Source of the DNA: Chitinophaga pinensis
GTDB taxonomy: Bacteria > Pseudomonadota > Gammaproteobacteria > Burkholderiales > SG8-41
Assembly (NCBI GenBank): GCA_943329075.2
Contig: CALQCM020000005.1
Span: 62,001 to 126,000, forward strand
Direction of reading: 5' to 3'
DNA: 64,000 bases
Positions 1 to 10,036 of this stretch are shown one piece after another. Under the pieces are notes generated by a model that was given only the letters and a program-made list of their open reading frames with translations, was not told the DNA's origin and did no database searches. Every line of letters starts with the position of its first letter. Positions within the stretch are counted from its first letter, which is position 1. Made by a program: the position numbers and the translations under genes.

Positions 1-775
1 TGTAGGCTTCCACCGCCAGCGAGTAATGCGGGCCGTGGCCCATGACGACATCGGCGCCGGCGTCGATCGCCGCATGCGCCCATTCGGTCATGTAATCGAG
101 GACTTCTGTTTTCAGGCCCCAGTGGCAGGAGGCGACCAGCACGTCGCATTTCGCGCGCAGTGCGGCGACGTCTTCGCGGAACAGTTTCAGGTGCGCGGCA
201 TCGCACCAGGTCATGATCACCGGCGGCAGGCCCGGGCGGTTGCAGGGCGGAATATCGACGCGCGTTTTATGCAGCGGCAACTGGTAGGCGGTGTGGCCTT
301 TCATCACCGCGACACCGGCGGTATGTTTGGTTGCTTCGTGATTGGTTGGCCAATAGACGGCGGTGCGTTGCATGAAGCCGTAGCGCACGCCGTTGCGTTC
401 GAGGATGACCGGCGCATAGGCGGCGTCGCGGTTGGCGCCGGCGCCGGTGTGCGGAATGCCAACTTCATCCAGGCGCGCGATTGATTTTGTGATGGCCGCT
501 TCGCCGTAGTTCACATTGTTGGCAATGCCGACCGCCTGGATGCCGCCGTTCTTGAGCGTTTCGCCGGCCGGCGCCGGATCGGCGAAGAAGCCCTCGTTCT
601 CGACGGAATGTCCGGCCGGCGGCAGGTAAAGACAGCATTCCATATTGCTGAAAACGGCGTCGGCGGCTTTGAATTCCGCGGCTACACGGCGAAACGGCAC
701 GGTCGGGTCGACGACGCCCATCAGATTGACGTCGCCGGTCAGGATCAGTTTTTGGGACATGGCGCTGGATTCCAT
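1..775 (-). CDS. CapA/PgsA-like metallophosphatase-fold protein, partial (3' end outside window)
   Basis: The gene runs off the left edge, so only about the first 255 residues are visible. The protein opens with a LILTGDVNLMG segment, continues with FSNMECCL and, at the window edge, GADVVMGHGPH, which matches the GADxVxGHxPH metal-site motif of the CapA family (poly-gamma-glutamate synthesis accessory, calcineurin-like fold). Two in-frame ATGs (775 and 760) are possible. Neither has a convincing ribosome site, and 760 gives the cleaner family start (MSQKLILTGD). A TATAAT box on this strand (complement of 802-807) lies just upstream. Many soil betaproteobacterial CapA homologues are not in capsule loci, and nothing here shows a capsule role. 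Confidence 0.75.
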   Translation of the reverse strand, partial: MESSAMSQKLILTGDVNLMGVVDPTVPFRRVAAEFKAADAVFSNMECCLYLPPAGHSVENEGFFADPAPAGETLKNGGIQAVGIANNVNYGEAAITKSIARLDEVGIPHTGAGANRDAAYAPVILERNGVRYGFMQRTAVYWPTNHEATKHTAGVAVMKGHTAYQLPLHKTRVDIPPCNRPGLPPVIMTWCDAAHLKLFREDVAALRAKCDVLVASCHWGLKTEVLDYMTEWAHAAIDAGADVVMGHGPHYSLAVEAY

Positions 776-884
776 TCGATTGGGAAAATTGGCTGGCGGT
801 GATTATAACGAAGGACCGCGCGGTGGATTTTTATCACGTACGGTGCCCGCGGTTTCGGCGGTTTTATGCGGCGCCAAATATCAT

Positions 885-913
885 TTGATATCGGCGTGCC
901 CCTTTGTTATAAC
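885..913 (+). promoter_or_regulatory. Sigma-70 promoter of the universal stress protein gene
   Basis: TTGATA (885-890) and TATAAC (908-913) are separated by exactly 17 bases, each one mismatch from consensus. They lie 32 bases upstream of the ATG at 945, which has a very strong ribosome site, AAAAGGAGGG (931-940). Confidence 0.65.
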
Positions 914-944
914 GGCGCCGTAGTGCAGCCAAAAGGAGGGTCGT

Positions 945-1385
945 ATGTTCAAGCATATTTTGATTCCTACTGACGGATCCGAGTTGTCGAAAAAAGCGAT
1001 CCACATCGGCGTTGAACTCGCCAAGTTCCATGGTGCCAGCGTGACCGGCGTGCACGCGGTTCCCGACTATCACCTGATGATCGCCTACGAAGGCGCTTTC
1101 GATCCGGTGACCGAGGAACGCATCGAGAAAGAGGCGCGCGCGCGCGCTGAATCGTATCTCGATTACATCAAGCAAACGGCGACAGCGGCCGGAGTCGTGT
1201 GCGACTCGGTGTGTGAAACCAACGATCACCCGTATGACGCGATCATCAAGACCGCCGAAGGCAAGGGCTGCGATCTGATCGTTTTGCATTCGCACGGGCG
1301 CAAGGGCCTGGCGGCGGCCCTGCTGGGCAGCGAAACCCGCAAAGTGCTGTTCTACGCCAAGATTCCGATCATGGTCGTGCGCTAG
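945..1385 (+). CDS. Universal stress protein, UspA family
   Basis: Single-domain Usp of 146 residues, the usual length. It begins FKHILIPTDGSELSKKA, the family's first strand and Asp of the nucleotide site, and ends with SHGRKGLAAALLGS followed by KIPIMVVR. The ATP-binding pattern GxxGx9GS is nearly complete, but the first Gly position is His (HSHG), so nucleotide binding is likely but not certain. It is monocistronic, with its own sigma-70 promoter and an unusually strong Shine-Dalgarno. These are cytoplasmic stress and energy-status proteins; the specific trigger cannot be read from sequence. Confidence 0.93.
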   Translation: MFKHILIPTDGSELSKKAIHIGVELAKFHGASVTGVHAVPDYHLMIAYEGAFDPVTEERIEKEARARAESYLDYIKQTATAAGVVCDSVCETNDHPYDAIIKTAEGKGCDLIVLHSHGRKGLAAALLGSETRKVLFYAKIPIMVVR

Positions 1386-1544
1386 GTGCTGACGCGGAAT
1401 AAAGTCACATTTTATGAATTATTCGCCCGCACAATAAATACATAACGTATTGAAAATTAAAAATTAAAGTTTGTTTTCAGATTATTTATTGCAAAGCAGC
1501 AGAAAATACTTGCACGGGGGCTGGTTTGGGGACATAATGATGTC

Positions 1545-1640
1545 GCGTTGGGCATCTTTACAGGTGTCGGCGCATATCCTCCAAAACCTCCTCCTTTGGT
1601 GGAACCTCAGCGCAACCCTTCGGGGTTGCGCTTTTTTTTT
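1545..1640 (+). ncRNA. Candidate small RNA with CCUCCUCC hairpin loop and intrinsic terminator
   Basis: There is no plausible protein here, but the + strand has all parts of a compact sRNA. A -10 box CATAAT (1533-1538) sits 17 bases from a weak -35 TTGCAC (1510-1515). A hairpin at 1577-1603 (TCC.CCAAA pairing with TTTGG.GGA around one T-T mismatch) exposes the loop ACCTCCTCC. A nine-pair terminator closed by a TTCG tetraloop follows. The loop copies the anti-Shine-Dalgarno sequence and could pair with GGAGGAG ribosome sites. Loops with this motif are known from the CcsR/cuckoo-type sRNAs of other proteobacteria; homology to those is not claimed. Confidence 0.55.
1610..1640 (+). terminator. 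Rho-independent terminator with UUCG tetraloop
   Basis: GCGCAACCC pairs with GGGTTGCGC around TTCG (1610-1631), followed by a run of nine T. The opposite strand lacks a T run, so it works on + transcripts and fixes the strand of the candidate sRNA. Confidence 0.85.
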
Positions 1641-2026
1641 GTTTTTTTTCGGTTTCCCGCATTGCTCGACCGCCAGCGCTTTGGACGGGCGTTGATCATG
1701 CTTTTCGCCGGCCTTTGCACGCCGCACGTCCACCGCCGTGCCGCCGGGCAATTCAAGGCGAATTCGCCGGCCTCGCACGAGGTCTTTTAAATGTGCGCCG
1801 AACCTGCTGCGCCCGGTTTAACGATGAGGCGATTCGGATATACTTGTCTGTCTTGCCGGCAGCGTGGCCGCCGGCAACACCGGCACGCGCTGGGACGTCT
1901 GCGGACGTCGTCATCAACGGCAAGGCGCCGCAATTTTTCGTGATGTTCGATGGATTGCGGCACGCAGCCGGCCGGATGAGCGGGCGGTGCGGTGAAATCG
2001 GTCATGCGCAATAGACAGGGCAATCC
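1641..2026. other. Non-coding leader region upstream of sucC
   Basis: A second T-rich run (1641-1650) is followed by about 370 bases of GC-rich DNA with no open frame of coding character, and no obvious ribosome site directly before the sucC ATG. The sucC promoter should lie here; a GATATAC near 1837 is the only weak -10 candidate I see. Confidence 0.4.
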
Positions 2027-3534
2027 ATGAAGATTCACGAATATCAGGCAAAAGAAGTGCTGCGCCGGTTTGGCGTTGTCACGCCGCGCGGCATTGCGTG
2101 TTTCAGCGTCGATGAAGCGGTTGCAGCGGCGCGGACACTGGGTGGCAAGGTTTGGGTCGTGAAGGCGCAGATCCATGCCGGCGGTCGCGGCAAGGGTGGT
2201 GGCGTCAAACTGGCGCGCTCGCTGGATGAAGTCAAAGCGTACGCCGGTCAAATTCTCGGCATGATGCTGATAACGCACCAGACCGGCCCCGAGGGGCAGA
2301 AAGTGCGCCGCCTCCTCGTCGAAGAAGGCGCCGACATCAAGAAAGAACTCTACGTCGGCATGGTGGTTGATCGCGGCACCCAGCGCGTCTGTCTGATGGC
2401 GAGTTCCGAGGGCGGTATGGACATCGAGGAAGTCGCCGCGCACACGCCGGAAAAAATCCACAAGGTATTCGTCGATCCGGGCACCGGCCTGAAAGACGCC
2501 GAAGCCGACGATGCCGCACGCAAAATCGGCATTCCGGAGGGCTCGATTGCCAAGGCACGCGTTGCGCTGCAGGGGCTGTATGGCGCATTCGACGAAACCG
2601 ATGCGTCGCTCGCCGAGATCAATCCGCTGATTCTCACCGGCAGCGGTGACGTCATCGCACTCGACGCCAAATTCAACTTCGACGACAACGCGCTGTTCCG
2701 TCATCCGGATATTTTTGCGATGCGCGACCTCGACGAAGAGGACCCGTTCGAAGTGCAGGCCTCGAAATTCGATCTCAACTACATTTCGCTCGACGGCAAC
2801 ATCGGCTGTCTCGTCAACGGCGCAGGGCTGGCGATGGCGACGATGGATATCACCAAGCTCTATGGCGGCAGCCCGGCCAATTTCCTCGACGTGGGCGGCA
2901 GCGCCACCGCGGAGAAGGTGACCGAGGCCTTCAAGATCATGCTGAACAATCCGAAGGTGAAGGCGATTCTCGTCAACATTTTCGGCGGCATCATGAAGTG
3001 CGACGTTATTGCGCAGGGCATCGTCACCGCCGCGCGGCAGGTTCATATGACCGTGCCGCTGGTAGTGCGTCTTGAGGGTACCAACGTTGATCTGGGCAAG
3101 AAGATTCTTGCCGATTCCGGATTGCCGATCATCTCCGGCAACAATATGGACGACGCCGCCTCCAAAGTCGTCAAGGCGGCGCTGGCGGTGACGGGCGGCA
3201 AGTCTGCAGCCAAGCCCAAAGCGAAGCCGGCTGCGGTAAAGGCCAAGCCGAAGAAAAAAGTAGTCGCGAAAAAAGCCAAACCCAAGGCTAAACCCAAGGC
3301 TAAACCCAAGGCTAAACCCAAGGCTAAACCCAAAGCTAAACCCAAAGCTAAACCCAAGGCTAAACCCAAGGCTAAAGCTGCGGTGAAGGCCAAGTCGAAA
3401 GCCAAAGCAAAAGCGAAGCCGAAAGCGAAAGCCAAGCCGGCCCGCAAGAGTGTGGCGAAACGCAAAGCAAAGCCTGTTAAAAAGTCTGCCAAGAAGCGCG
3501 CTGCGCGCAAAGCCGCGGCCAAAGGGAAACGCAA

Positions 3535-3538
<4 letters not shown>
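2027..3538 (+). CDS. sucC: Succinyl-CoA synthetase beta subunit with lysine-rich C-terminal tail
   Basis: Residues 1-388 are a complete ADP-forming succinyl-CoA ligase beta chain: [12 protein letters not shown], the ATP-grasp segment [22 protein letters not shown], and the closing [22 protein letters not shown] and [13 protein letters not shown]. It acts in the TCA cycle with SucD (succinyl-CoA + ADP + Pi to succinate + CoA + ATP). Normal family length is near 390, but this frame continues for about 115 residues of almost only Lys, Ala, Pro and Arg (KPKA units), like histone H1 or AlgP tails. The tail is in frame and its stop overlaps the sucD start, so it is not a sequencing read-through. 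Malate-CoA ligase (MtkA) was considered; the sequence follows betaproteobacterial SucC more closely. Confidence 0.95.
3281..3376 (+). repeat. Eight tandem 12-bp repeats encoding KPKA units in the sucC tail
   Basis: Unit CCCAAGGCTAAA, six exact copies plus two with CCCAAAGCTAAA (3329-3352), reads Pro-Lys-Ala-Lys in the sucC frame. The period is a multiple of three, so gain or loss of units changes tail length without a frameshift. Looser Lys/Ala codon repeats flank it on both sides. Confidence 0.95.
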
Positions 3539-4413
<875 letters not shown>

Positions 4414-4462
4414 TCCGGCGCGACAACGCGCCGCCTGCGGCGGCAATCGACGGGAGTCTGCA

Positions 4463-6130
4463 TTGAAACGGGAAAACACCAACGGCAGGCGTGGCCGCAT
4501 GAAGGGCCGGCCGCTCGAGGCGTCGGCGCAGGCCGCTATCCAGGCCCTGCTCGGCGCCGCGCCGCGCCGGCGCGATCTGCTCATCGAGCATCTGCATAAA
4601 ATCCAGGACCGCTACGGCCATATCTCGGCCGCACACGTCGTCGCGCTGGCACGCGAGATGAATCTGGCTACGGCCGAGGTCTACGAGGTCGCCACTTTTT
4701 ATCACCACTTTGATGTGGTCAAGGAAGGCGACGCCGTGCCGCCGGCGCTGACCGTGCGCGTCTGTGATTCGCTGTCCTGCGAAATGGCCGGCGCGCAATC
4801 GCTGCTCGGAAAATTGAAAACCACGCTGGGCGCGAAGGTGCGCGTGATTCCCGCGCCCTGCGTCGGGCGTTGTGAACAGGCGCCGGTCGCGGTGATCGGC
4901 CAGAACCCGCTGGCCAACGCGACGCCGGAAAAAGTTGCCGCTGCGGTGCAGGCGGGCCAGACGAAATGCGCGGTCGAAAAATACACCGGCTTCGACGCCT
5001 ATCGCCGCAAGGGCGGCTACAACCTCGCGGTCGAATGCCTGGCCGGCAGGCGCGACGCCGAAGACATTCTGAAAACGATGGAGTCATCCAGCCTGCGCGG
5101 ACTGGGCGGCGCGGGTTTTCCGACCGGGCGCAAGTGGCGCATTCTGCGCGGTGAAAAAATGCCGCGCCTGATGGCGGTCAACATCGACGAGGGCGAACCG
5201 GGTACCTTCAAGGATCGTTATTACCTTGAACGCGATCCGCACCGGTTTCTCGAAGGCATGCTGATCGCGGCGTGGATCGCGCAGGTTTCCGAGGTCTACA
5301 TTTATCTGCGCGATGAATATGCCGGCGTGCGCGCGATTCTTGAAAAAGAAATCGCCGCGCTGCAGAAAAACCCGCCGTGCCCGTTGCCGCCGATTCATCT
5401 GCGGCGCGGTGCGGGTGCCTACATTTGCGGTGAAGAATCGGCGATGATCGAGTCGATCGAGGGCAAACGCGGCATGCCGCGGCTGCGCCCGCCGTATGTG
5501 GCACAGGTCGGTTTGTTCGGCTATCCGACACTCGAACACAACATGGAAACGCTGTTCTGGGTGCGCGAGATTCTGGAAAAAGGCGCCGACTGGTTTGCCG
5601 GTCAGGGCCGCAATGGTCGCAAGGGGTTGCGCAGTTTCTCGGTGTCGGGGCGCGTGAAAAAGCCGGGTGTGCATCTGGCGCCGGCCGGCATCACGGTGAA
5701 GGAACTGCTCGAAGAATACTGCGGCGGCATGCTGGCCGGGCACAAGTTTTATGCCTATCTGCCGGGCGGCGCGTCGGGCGGCATTCTGCCCGCGAGCATG
5801 GGCGACATTCCGCTCGATTTCGATACGCTGCAGCCGCACGGTTGTTTCATCGGTTCGGCGGCGGTGATCATTTTGTCGGACCGCGACAAGGCGGCAGCGG
5901 CGGCGCGCAACCTGCTCAAGTTTTTTTCGGAAGAGTCCTGCGGCCAGTGCACGCCCTGCCGCGTCGGCACCGCCAAAGCGCTCAACCTCATGCAGGCCGG
6001 CACTTGGAACCAGCCGCTGCTTGAGGAACTCTCATCGACGATGGTCGATGCCTCGATCTGCGGCCTCGGGCAGGCGGCGCCGAATCCGGTGCTTAGCGTG
6101 ATCAAATATTTCAGGCACGAAATTGAATAG
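4463..6130 (+). CDS. NAD-dependent formate dehydrogenase, fused gamma-beta (FdsG-FdsB) diaphorase subunit
   Basis: Residues about 20-150 are a NuoE-like thioredoxin-fold [2Fe-2S] domain (CDSLSC and PCVGRC supply the four Cys). Residues about 165-555 are a NuoF-like domain with NADH/FMN motifs (GLGGAGFPTGRKW, GEPGTFKDR, GAGAYICGEESA) and a 4Fe-4S site SCGQCTPCR near residue 492. It passes electrons from FdsA to NAD+. The FdsG and FdsB functions, often separate genes, are one polypeptide here. I chose the TTG at 4463 because GGGAG lies 8 bases upstream; the ATG at 4499 is the alternative. It pairs with fdsA downstream. Confidence 0.93.
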   Translation: MKRENTNGRRGRMKGRPLEASAQAAIQALLGAAPRRRDLLIEHLHKIQDRYGHISAAHVVALAREMNLATAEVYEVATFYHHFDVVKEGDAVPPALTVRVCDSLSCEMAGAQSLLGKLKTTLGAKVRVIPAPCVGRCEQAPVAVIGQNPLANATPEKVAAAVQAGQTKCAVEKYTGFDAYRRKGGYNLAVECLAGRRDAEDILKTMESSSLRGLGGAGFPTGRKWRILRGEKMPRLMAVNIDEGEPGTFKDRYYLERDPHRFLEGMLIAAWIAQVSEVYIYLRDEYAGVRAILEKEIAALQKNPPCPLPPIHLRRGAGAYICGEESAMIESIEGKRGMPRLRPPYVAQVGLFGYPTLEHNMETLFWVREILEKGADWFAGQGRNGRKGLRSFSVSGRVKKPGVHLAPAGITVKELLEEYCGGMLAGHKFYAYLPGGASGGILPASMGDIPLDFDTLQPHGCFIGSAAVIILSDRDKAAAAARNLLKFFSEESCGQCTPCRVGTAKALNLMQAGTWNQPLLEELSSTMVDASICGLGQAAPNPVLSVIKYFRHEIE

Positions 6131-6253
6131 GGAAGCGCAAGCAGCGTGATTTTGTAAGCAAGCGCTTCTGCTGAAGTTGGGGGATATACAAGGGGGCGTG
6201 CCCCCTTGTTTCGAAGATCCATAGCGCTGTTGGTTTCAGCGAAGGAACGAATC
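6131..6253 (+). promoter_or_regulatory. Two stem-loops between the formate dehydrogenase subunit genes
   Basis: Stem 1 pairs GAAGCGC (6132-6138) with GCGCTTC (6162-6168). Stem 2 is a perfect nine-base inverted repeat, CAAGGGGGC/GCCCCCTTG (6189-6208), with almost no loop and no T run. They may set subunit stoichiometry by RNA processing or pausing. The rest of the gap holds the GAAGGA ribosome site (6241-6246) of fdsA. Confidence 0.5.
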
Positions 6254-9064
6254 ATGACGGCGACGAGCAAATACGAACACGCGGCCATGCCGGTTGAGTT
6301 CAAACTCAACGGCAAAGATGTCGCCGCCAATGCCGGCGAGACCATCATCCAGGTCGCCAAGCGGCTCGGCATCGAAGTGCCGCACCTCTGCTACAAGGAG
6401 GGCCTGCGGCCCGACGGTAATTGCCGCGCGTGCATGGTCGAGATCAAGGGCGAGCGCGTGCTGGCACCGTCCTGCTGCCGCCAGCCGGCCAAGGGCATGG
6501 AAGTCAGCACCGACAGTGCGCGCGCAGTGGCGTCGCAGAAGATGGTGCTTGAGCTACTGATGTCGGATATGCCGAAAGAGCGGCATACGCTCAATTCGGA
6601 ACTCGACCAGTGGGCGGCGAAACTGAAGGTCGGCAAGCCGCGTTTCGCACCGCGGCATGCGGTGAAGTCCGATCTGTCGCACCACGGCATCGCGGTCAAT
6701 CTCGATTCCTGCATCCAGTGCACGCGCTGCGTGCGCGCCTGCCGCGAAGAGCAGGTCAACGACGTCATCGGTTACGCCTTCCGCGGCGAACACGCGAAAA
6801 TTGTTTTCGATCTTGACGACCCGATGGGCGACTCGAGCTGTGTCGCCTGCGGCGAATGCGTGCAGGCCTGCCCGACCGGCGCCCTGATGCCGGCGCGCGA
6901 CGCCGGCATGGTCAAGCCCGCAAAGCAGGTGCACTCGGTGTGCCCGTATTGTGGCGTCGGTTGCCAGCTCACCTACAACGTCAAAGACAACAAGATACTG
7001 ACGGTCGATGGCCGCGATGGCCCGTCCAACCACGGCCGCCTCTGTGTCAAAGGCCGCTACGGTTTTGATTACGCGCATCACAAACAGCGCTTGACCAAAC
7101 CGCTGATCCGCAAACCCGGCGTGCCGAAGTCCGCCGATTTCGTCATGGATCCGGCCAATCCGCTTGAATATTTCCGCGAAGCGACGTGGGACGAGGCGCT
7201 CGATTTCGCCGCCGGCAAGTTAAAGGCCTTGCGCGACACGCGCGGCAGTTCGTCACTGTGCGGTTTCGGTTCGGCCAAGGGCAGCAACGAAGAGGCCTAT
7301 CTCTTCCAGAAACTGGTGCGCACCGGTTTCGGCACCAATAACGTCGACCATTGCACGCGCCTGTGTCATGCCTCGAGTGTCGCCGCGCTGATGGAGGGTG
7401 TCAGTTCTGCCGCCGTGTCAAATCAGATCAACGATGTGGCGAACGCCGACCTCATCATGGTGATCGGTGCCAATCCGACCTCGAACCACCCGGTGGCGGC
7501 GACGTGGATGAAGAACGCGGTGAAACGCGGCGCCACGCTGATCGTTGCCGATCCGCGCCGCGGCGATCTGGCGCGGCACGCGAAGCACTATCTGCAGTTC
7601 AAGCCCGACACCGACGTTGCGCTGTTGAACGCGATGATGCATGTGATCGTGCACGAAGGCCTGGTCGACGAGGCCTTCATCCGCGCGCGCACCATCGGTT
7701 ACGAAGAGCTCAAACAGAACGTCGCCAATTACAGTCCGGAGGCGATGGCGCCGGTGTGCGGCATTGCGGCCGAAACCATCAAGACGGTGGCGCGGCTCTA
7801 CGCGAAGTCGAAGGGCTCGATGATTTTTTGGGGCATGGGCATTTCGCAGCACATCCACGGCACCGACAATGCGCGCTGCCTGATCGCGTTGTGCATGATG
7901 ACCGGCCAGATTGGCCGTCCCGGCACCGGCCTGCATCCGCTGCGCGGCCAGAACAACGTGCAGGGCGCGTCGGACTCCGGTCTGATTCCGATGTTTCTGC
8001 CGGACTACCAGCGCGTCGCCAACGATGAGGCGCGCGCGCGCTTCGAAAAATTGTGGAACACCACGCTGGATCCGAAGCCGGGTCTGACGGTGGTGGAGAT
8101 CATGGACGCGGTGCACGCCGGCACCATCCGCGGCATGTACATCATGGGCGAGAACCCCGCGATGTCCGATCCGGATGCGCACCATGCGCGCGAAGCGCTG
8201 GCCAAACTCGAACACCTCGTCGTGCAGGAAATCTTCCTGACTGAAACCTGTTACCACGCCGACGTCATATTGCCGGCAACCGTCTGGCCGGAAAAATCCG
8301 GCACTGTCACCAATACCGACCGCATGGTGCAGATGGGCCGCCAGGCGCTGACGCCGCCGGGAGAGGTGAAACCGGACCTCTGGATCATCCAGGAAATTGC
8401 GCGCCGCGTCGGGCTCGACTGGAATTACAGCGGTCCCAAAGATGTGTTCAACGAAATGCGGCAGGCGATGCATTCGATTGCCGGCATCACGTGGGAGCGC
8501 CTCGAGGCCGAAAGCAGCGTGACCTACCCGTGTGAAAAAGAAGGCGATCCGGGCCAGCCGGTCGTCTTCATCGACAAGTTTCCGACGCCGACCGGGCGCG
8601 CCAAGCTAGTGCCGGTGGATATCATTCCGGCGGCAGAGCAGCCTGACCGCGAATTTCCGTTTGTGCTGATCACCGGCCGCCAGCTCGAACACTGGCATAC
8701 CGGCGCCATTACGCGCCGCGCCTCGGTGCTCGATGCGATCGAGCCCGAGCCGACCGCTTCGATTCATCCGCTCGACCTCGATGCGATGGGCGCGAAGCAG
8801 GGCGACGTCATTACGATCGAATCGCGGCGCGGCCTGATTTCCCTCTTTGCGCGCGCCGACGATGGCACGCCGCGCAATGCGGTGTTCGTGCCGTTTTGTT
8901 ATTACGAAGCGGCGGCCAATCTGCTGACCAATCCGGTGCTTGACCCCTACGGCAAGATTCCGGAGTTCAAGTATTGCGCGGTCAAGGTCATGCGCGGCGG
9001 CGAACTGACGCCGCGTTCGAGCTATGGCGGCGGCCGCGATATTGGCAAGAAGCAAACCGCCTGA
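6254..9064 (+). CDS. fdsA: NAD-dependent formate dehydrogenase, molybdopterin alpha subunit (FdsA type)
   Basis: 936 residues from the ATG at 6254 (GAAGGA 7 bases upstream); an earlier in-frame start at 6206 falls inside a hairpin and is rejected. Domain order: N-terminal [2Fe-2S] ferredoxin (CRACMVEI), NuoG-like His/Cys and two 4Fe-4S clusters (CIQCTRCVRAC, CVACGECVQACPTGA), the molybdopterin 4Fe-4S site (CPYCGVGC, LCVKGRYG), then the Mo-bisMGD oxidoreductase body and MopB-binding C-terminus. HCTRLCHAS near residue 371 holds the catalytic Cys-His pair; it is an ordinary Cys codon, not selenocysteine. It oxidises formate to CO2. The fdsC/fdhD sulfurtransferase and fdsD genes are not in the window. 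Confidence 0.95.
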   Translation: MTATSKYEHAAMPVEFKLNGKDVAANAGETIIQVAKRLGIEVPHLCYKEGLRPDGNCRACMVEIKGERVLAPSCCRQPAKGMEVSTDSARAVASQKMVLELLMSDMPKERHTLNSELDQWAAKLKVGKPRFAPRHAVKSDLSHHGIAVNLDSCIQCTRCVRACREEQVNDVIGYAFRGEHAKIVFDLDDPMGDSSCVACGECVQACPTGALMPARDAGMVKPAKQVHSVCPYCGVGCQLTYNVKDNKILTVDGRDGPSNHGRLCVKGRYGFDYAHHKQRLTKPLIRKPGVPKSADFVMDPANPLEYFREATWDEALDFAAGKLKALRDTRGSSSLCGFGSAKGSNEEAYLFQKLVRTGFGTNNVDHCTRLCHASSVAALMEGVSSAAVSNQINDVANADLIMVIGANPTSNHPVAATWMKNAVKRGATLIVADPRRGDLARHAKHYLQFKPDTDVALLNAMMHVIVHEGLVDEAFIRARTIGYEELKQNVANYSPEAMAPVCGIAAETIKTVARLYAKSKGSMIFWGMGISQHIHGTDNARCLIALCMMTGQIGRPGTGLHPLRGQNNVQGASDSGLIPMFLPDYQRVANDEARARFEKLWNTTLDPKPGLTVVEIMDAVHAGTIRGMYIMGENPAMSDPDAHHAREALAKLEHLVVQEIFLTETCYHADVILPATVWPEKSGTVTNTDRMVQMGRQALTPPGEVKPDLWIIQEIARRVGLDWNYSGPKDVFNEMRQAMHSIAGITWERLEAESSVTYPCEKEGDPGQPVVFIDKFPTPTGRAKLVPVDIIPAAEQPDREFPFVLITGRQLEHWHTGAITRRASVLDAIEPEPTASIHPLDLDAMGAKQGDVITIESRRGLISLFARADDGTPRNAVFVPFCYYEAAANLLTNPVLDPYGKIPEFKYCAVKVMRGGELTPRSSYGGGRDIGKKQTA

Positions 9065-9117
9065 TCCGGGGCGCGGCCGCGCTTTCCACGGTTTTAGAAA
9101 TTGGCAGGAGCAGCGGA

Positions 9118-10032
9118 ATGGATCAAGCGGGTGCCCTGATCGTCGGGCAGGAACACTGGACGCACAAGGGCGACGTCAAACTGTTTCTGTGGGAGAAGCG
9201 TGCATCCGCGCTGCCCTGCCGCGGCACCATCATCTTCGTGCACGGGTCGTCGATGGCATCCACGCCGGCCTTCGATCTGCCGCTGCCGGGCAATCCCGAT
9301 GCTTCACTGATGGAATGGTTCGCGCACCGCGGTTTCGACACCTGGTGCGTCGACCTGGAAGGCTACGGCCGCTCATCGAAGCACCGCGATATCAATTGCG
9401 ACATCGCCAACGGCGCCGACGATTTGGCGGCGGCGACCGACTACATCCGGCAGACGCGCGGCACGCAGAAGTTCCTCATGTACGGCAGTTCGTCGGGCGG
9501 GCTGCGCGCGGCGAAATTCGCCGAGCGTCATCCCGGGCGCGTGTCGCGGCTGGCGCTCGATGCGTTCGTGTGGACCGGCCGCGGCAGCCCGACGCTGGCC
9601 GCGCGCACGAAGAAGCTGCCGCAGTGGCTGGCCGCCAACCGCCGCAAGATTGATCGTGCGTTCGTGCAAAGCATTTTCACGCGCGATCATGGTGGCGGTG
9701 CCGAGCAGTCGGTGATTGATGCCTACGCCGATGCCATTCTCGCGCTCGATGATTCGGTGCCGACCGGCACCTATGTCGATATGTGCAGCAAGCTGCCGGT
9801 GGTCGATCCGGCCAAACTGGACGTGCCGGTGCTGATCATGCGCGGCGAGTTCGACGGCATTGCATCCACGGAAGACCTGCTCGATTTTTACGCGCGCCTG
9901 CCGCATCCGGACAAGCAGTTCGCGCTGATGCCGGGCATTGCGCATAACAGCACCAAGCAGATCAATTACCGCATTGCCTACCACATCCTGCTGTCGTTTT
10001 TTACGCAGCCCGAGCCGATTTACCGGAGCTGA
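9118..10032 (+). CDS. Alpha/beta hydrolase
   Basis: 304 residues from the ATG at 9118, which has CAGGAG 7 bases upstream. Alpha/beta-hydrolase features: oxyanion region FVHGSSMAS, nucleophile elbow YGSSSGGL, acid GEFDG, and His in GIAHNS. There is no signal peptide, so it is cytoplasmic. It lies 53 bases after fdsA and just before a tctC gene, probably in the same transcript. The substrate is not evident; an ester or CoA-thioester of an imported carboxylate would fit the neighbourhood, but that is inference. Confidence 0.85.
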   Translation: MDQAGALIVGQEHWTHKGDVKLFLWEKRASALPCRGTIIFVHGSSMASTPAFDLPLPGNPDASLMEWFAHRGFDTWCVDLEGYGRSSKHRDINCDIANGADDLAAATDYIRQTRGTQKFLMYGSSSGGLRAAKFAERHPGRVSRLALDAFVWTGRGSPTLAARTKKLPQWLAANRRKIDRAFVQSIFTRDHGGGAEQSVIDAYADAILALDDSVPTGTYVDMCSKLPVVDPAKLDVPVLIMRGEFDGIASTEDLLDFYARLPHPDKQFALMPGIAHNSTKQINYRIAYHILLSFFTQPEPIYRS

Positions 10033-10036
10033 ACGC

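Noticed and set aside
1482-1778. Minus-strand frame of 98 codons over the sRNA region
   Set aside because: Low-complexity basic translation across the T-rich terminator; no ribosome site.
1787-3046. Long minus-strand open frame opposite sucC (419 codons), and similar antisense frames such as 38471-39796 and 19722-20810
   Set aside because: They mirror strongly coding + strand genes, have His/Arg-rich shadow composition typical of GC-rich DNA, and match no family.
3281-3376. Tandem repeats considered as a CRISPR or other array
   Set aside because: 12-bp units with no spacers, in frame inside sucC.
7350-7375. Selenocysteine at the FdsA active site
   Set aside because: The codon is an ordinary Cys (TGT), as in FdsA-type enzymes.
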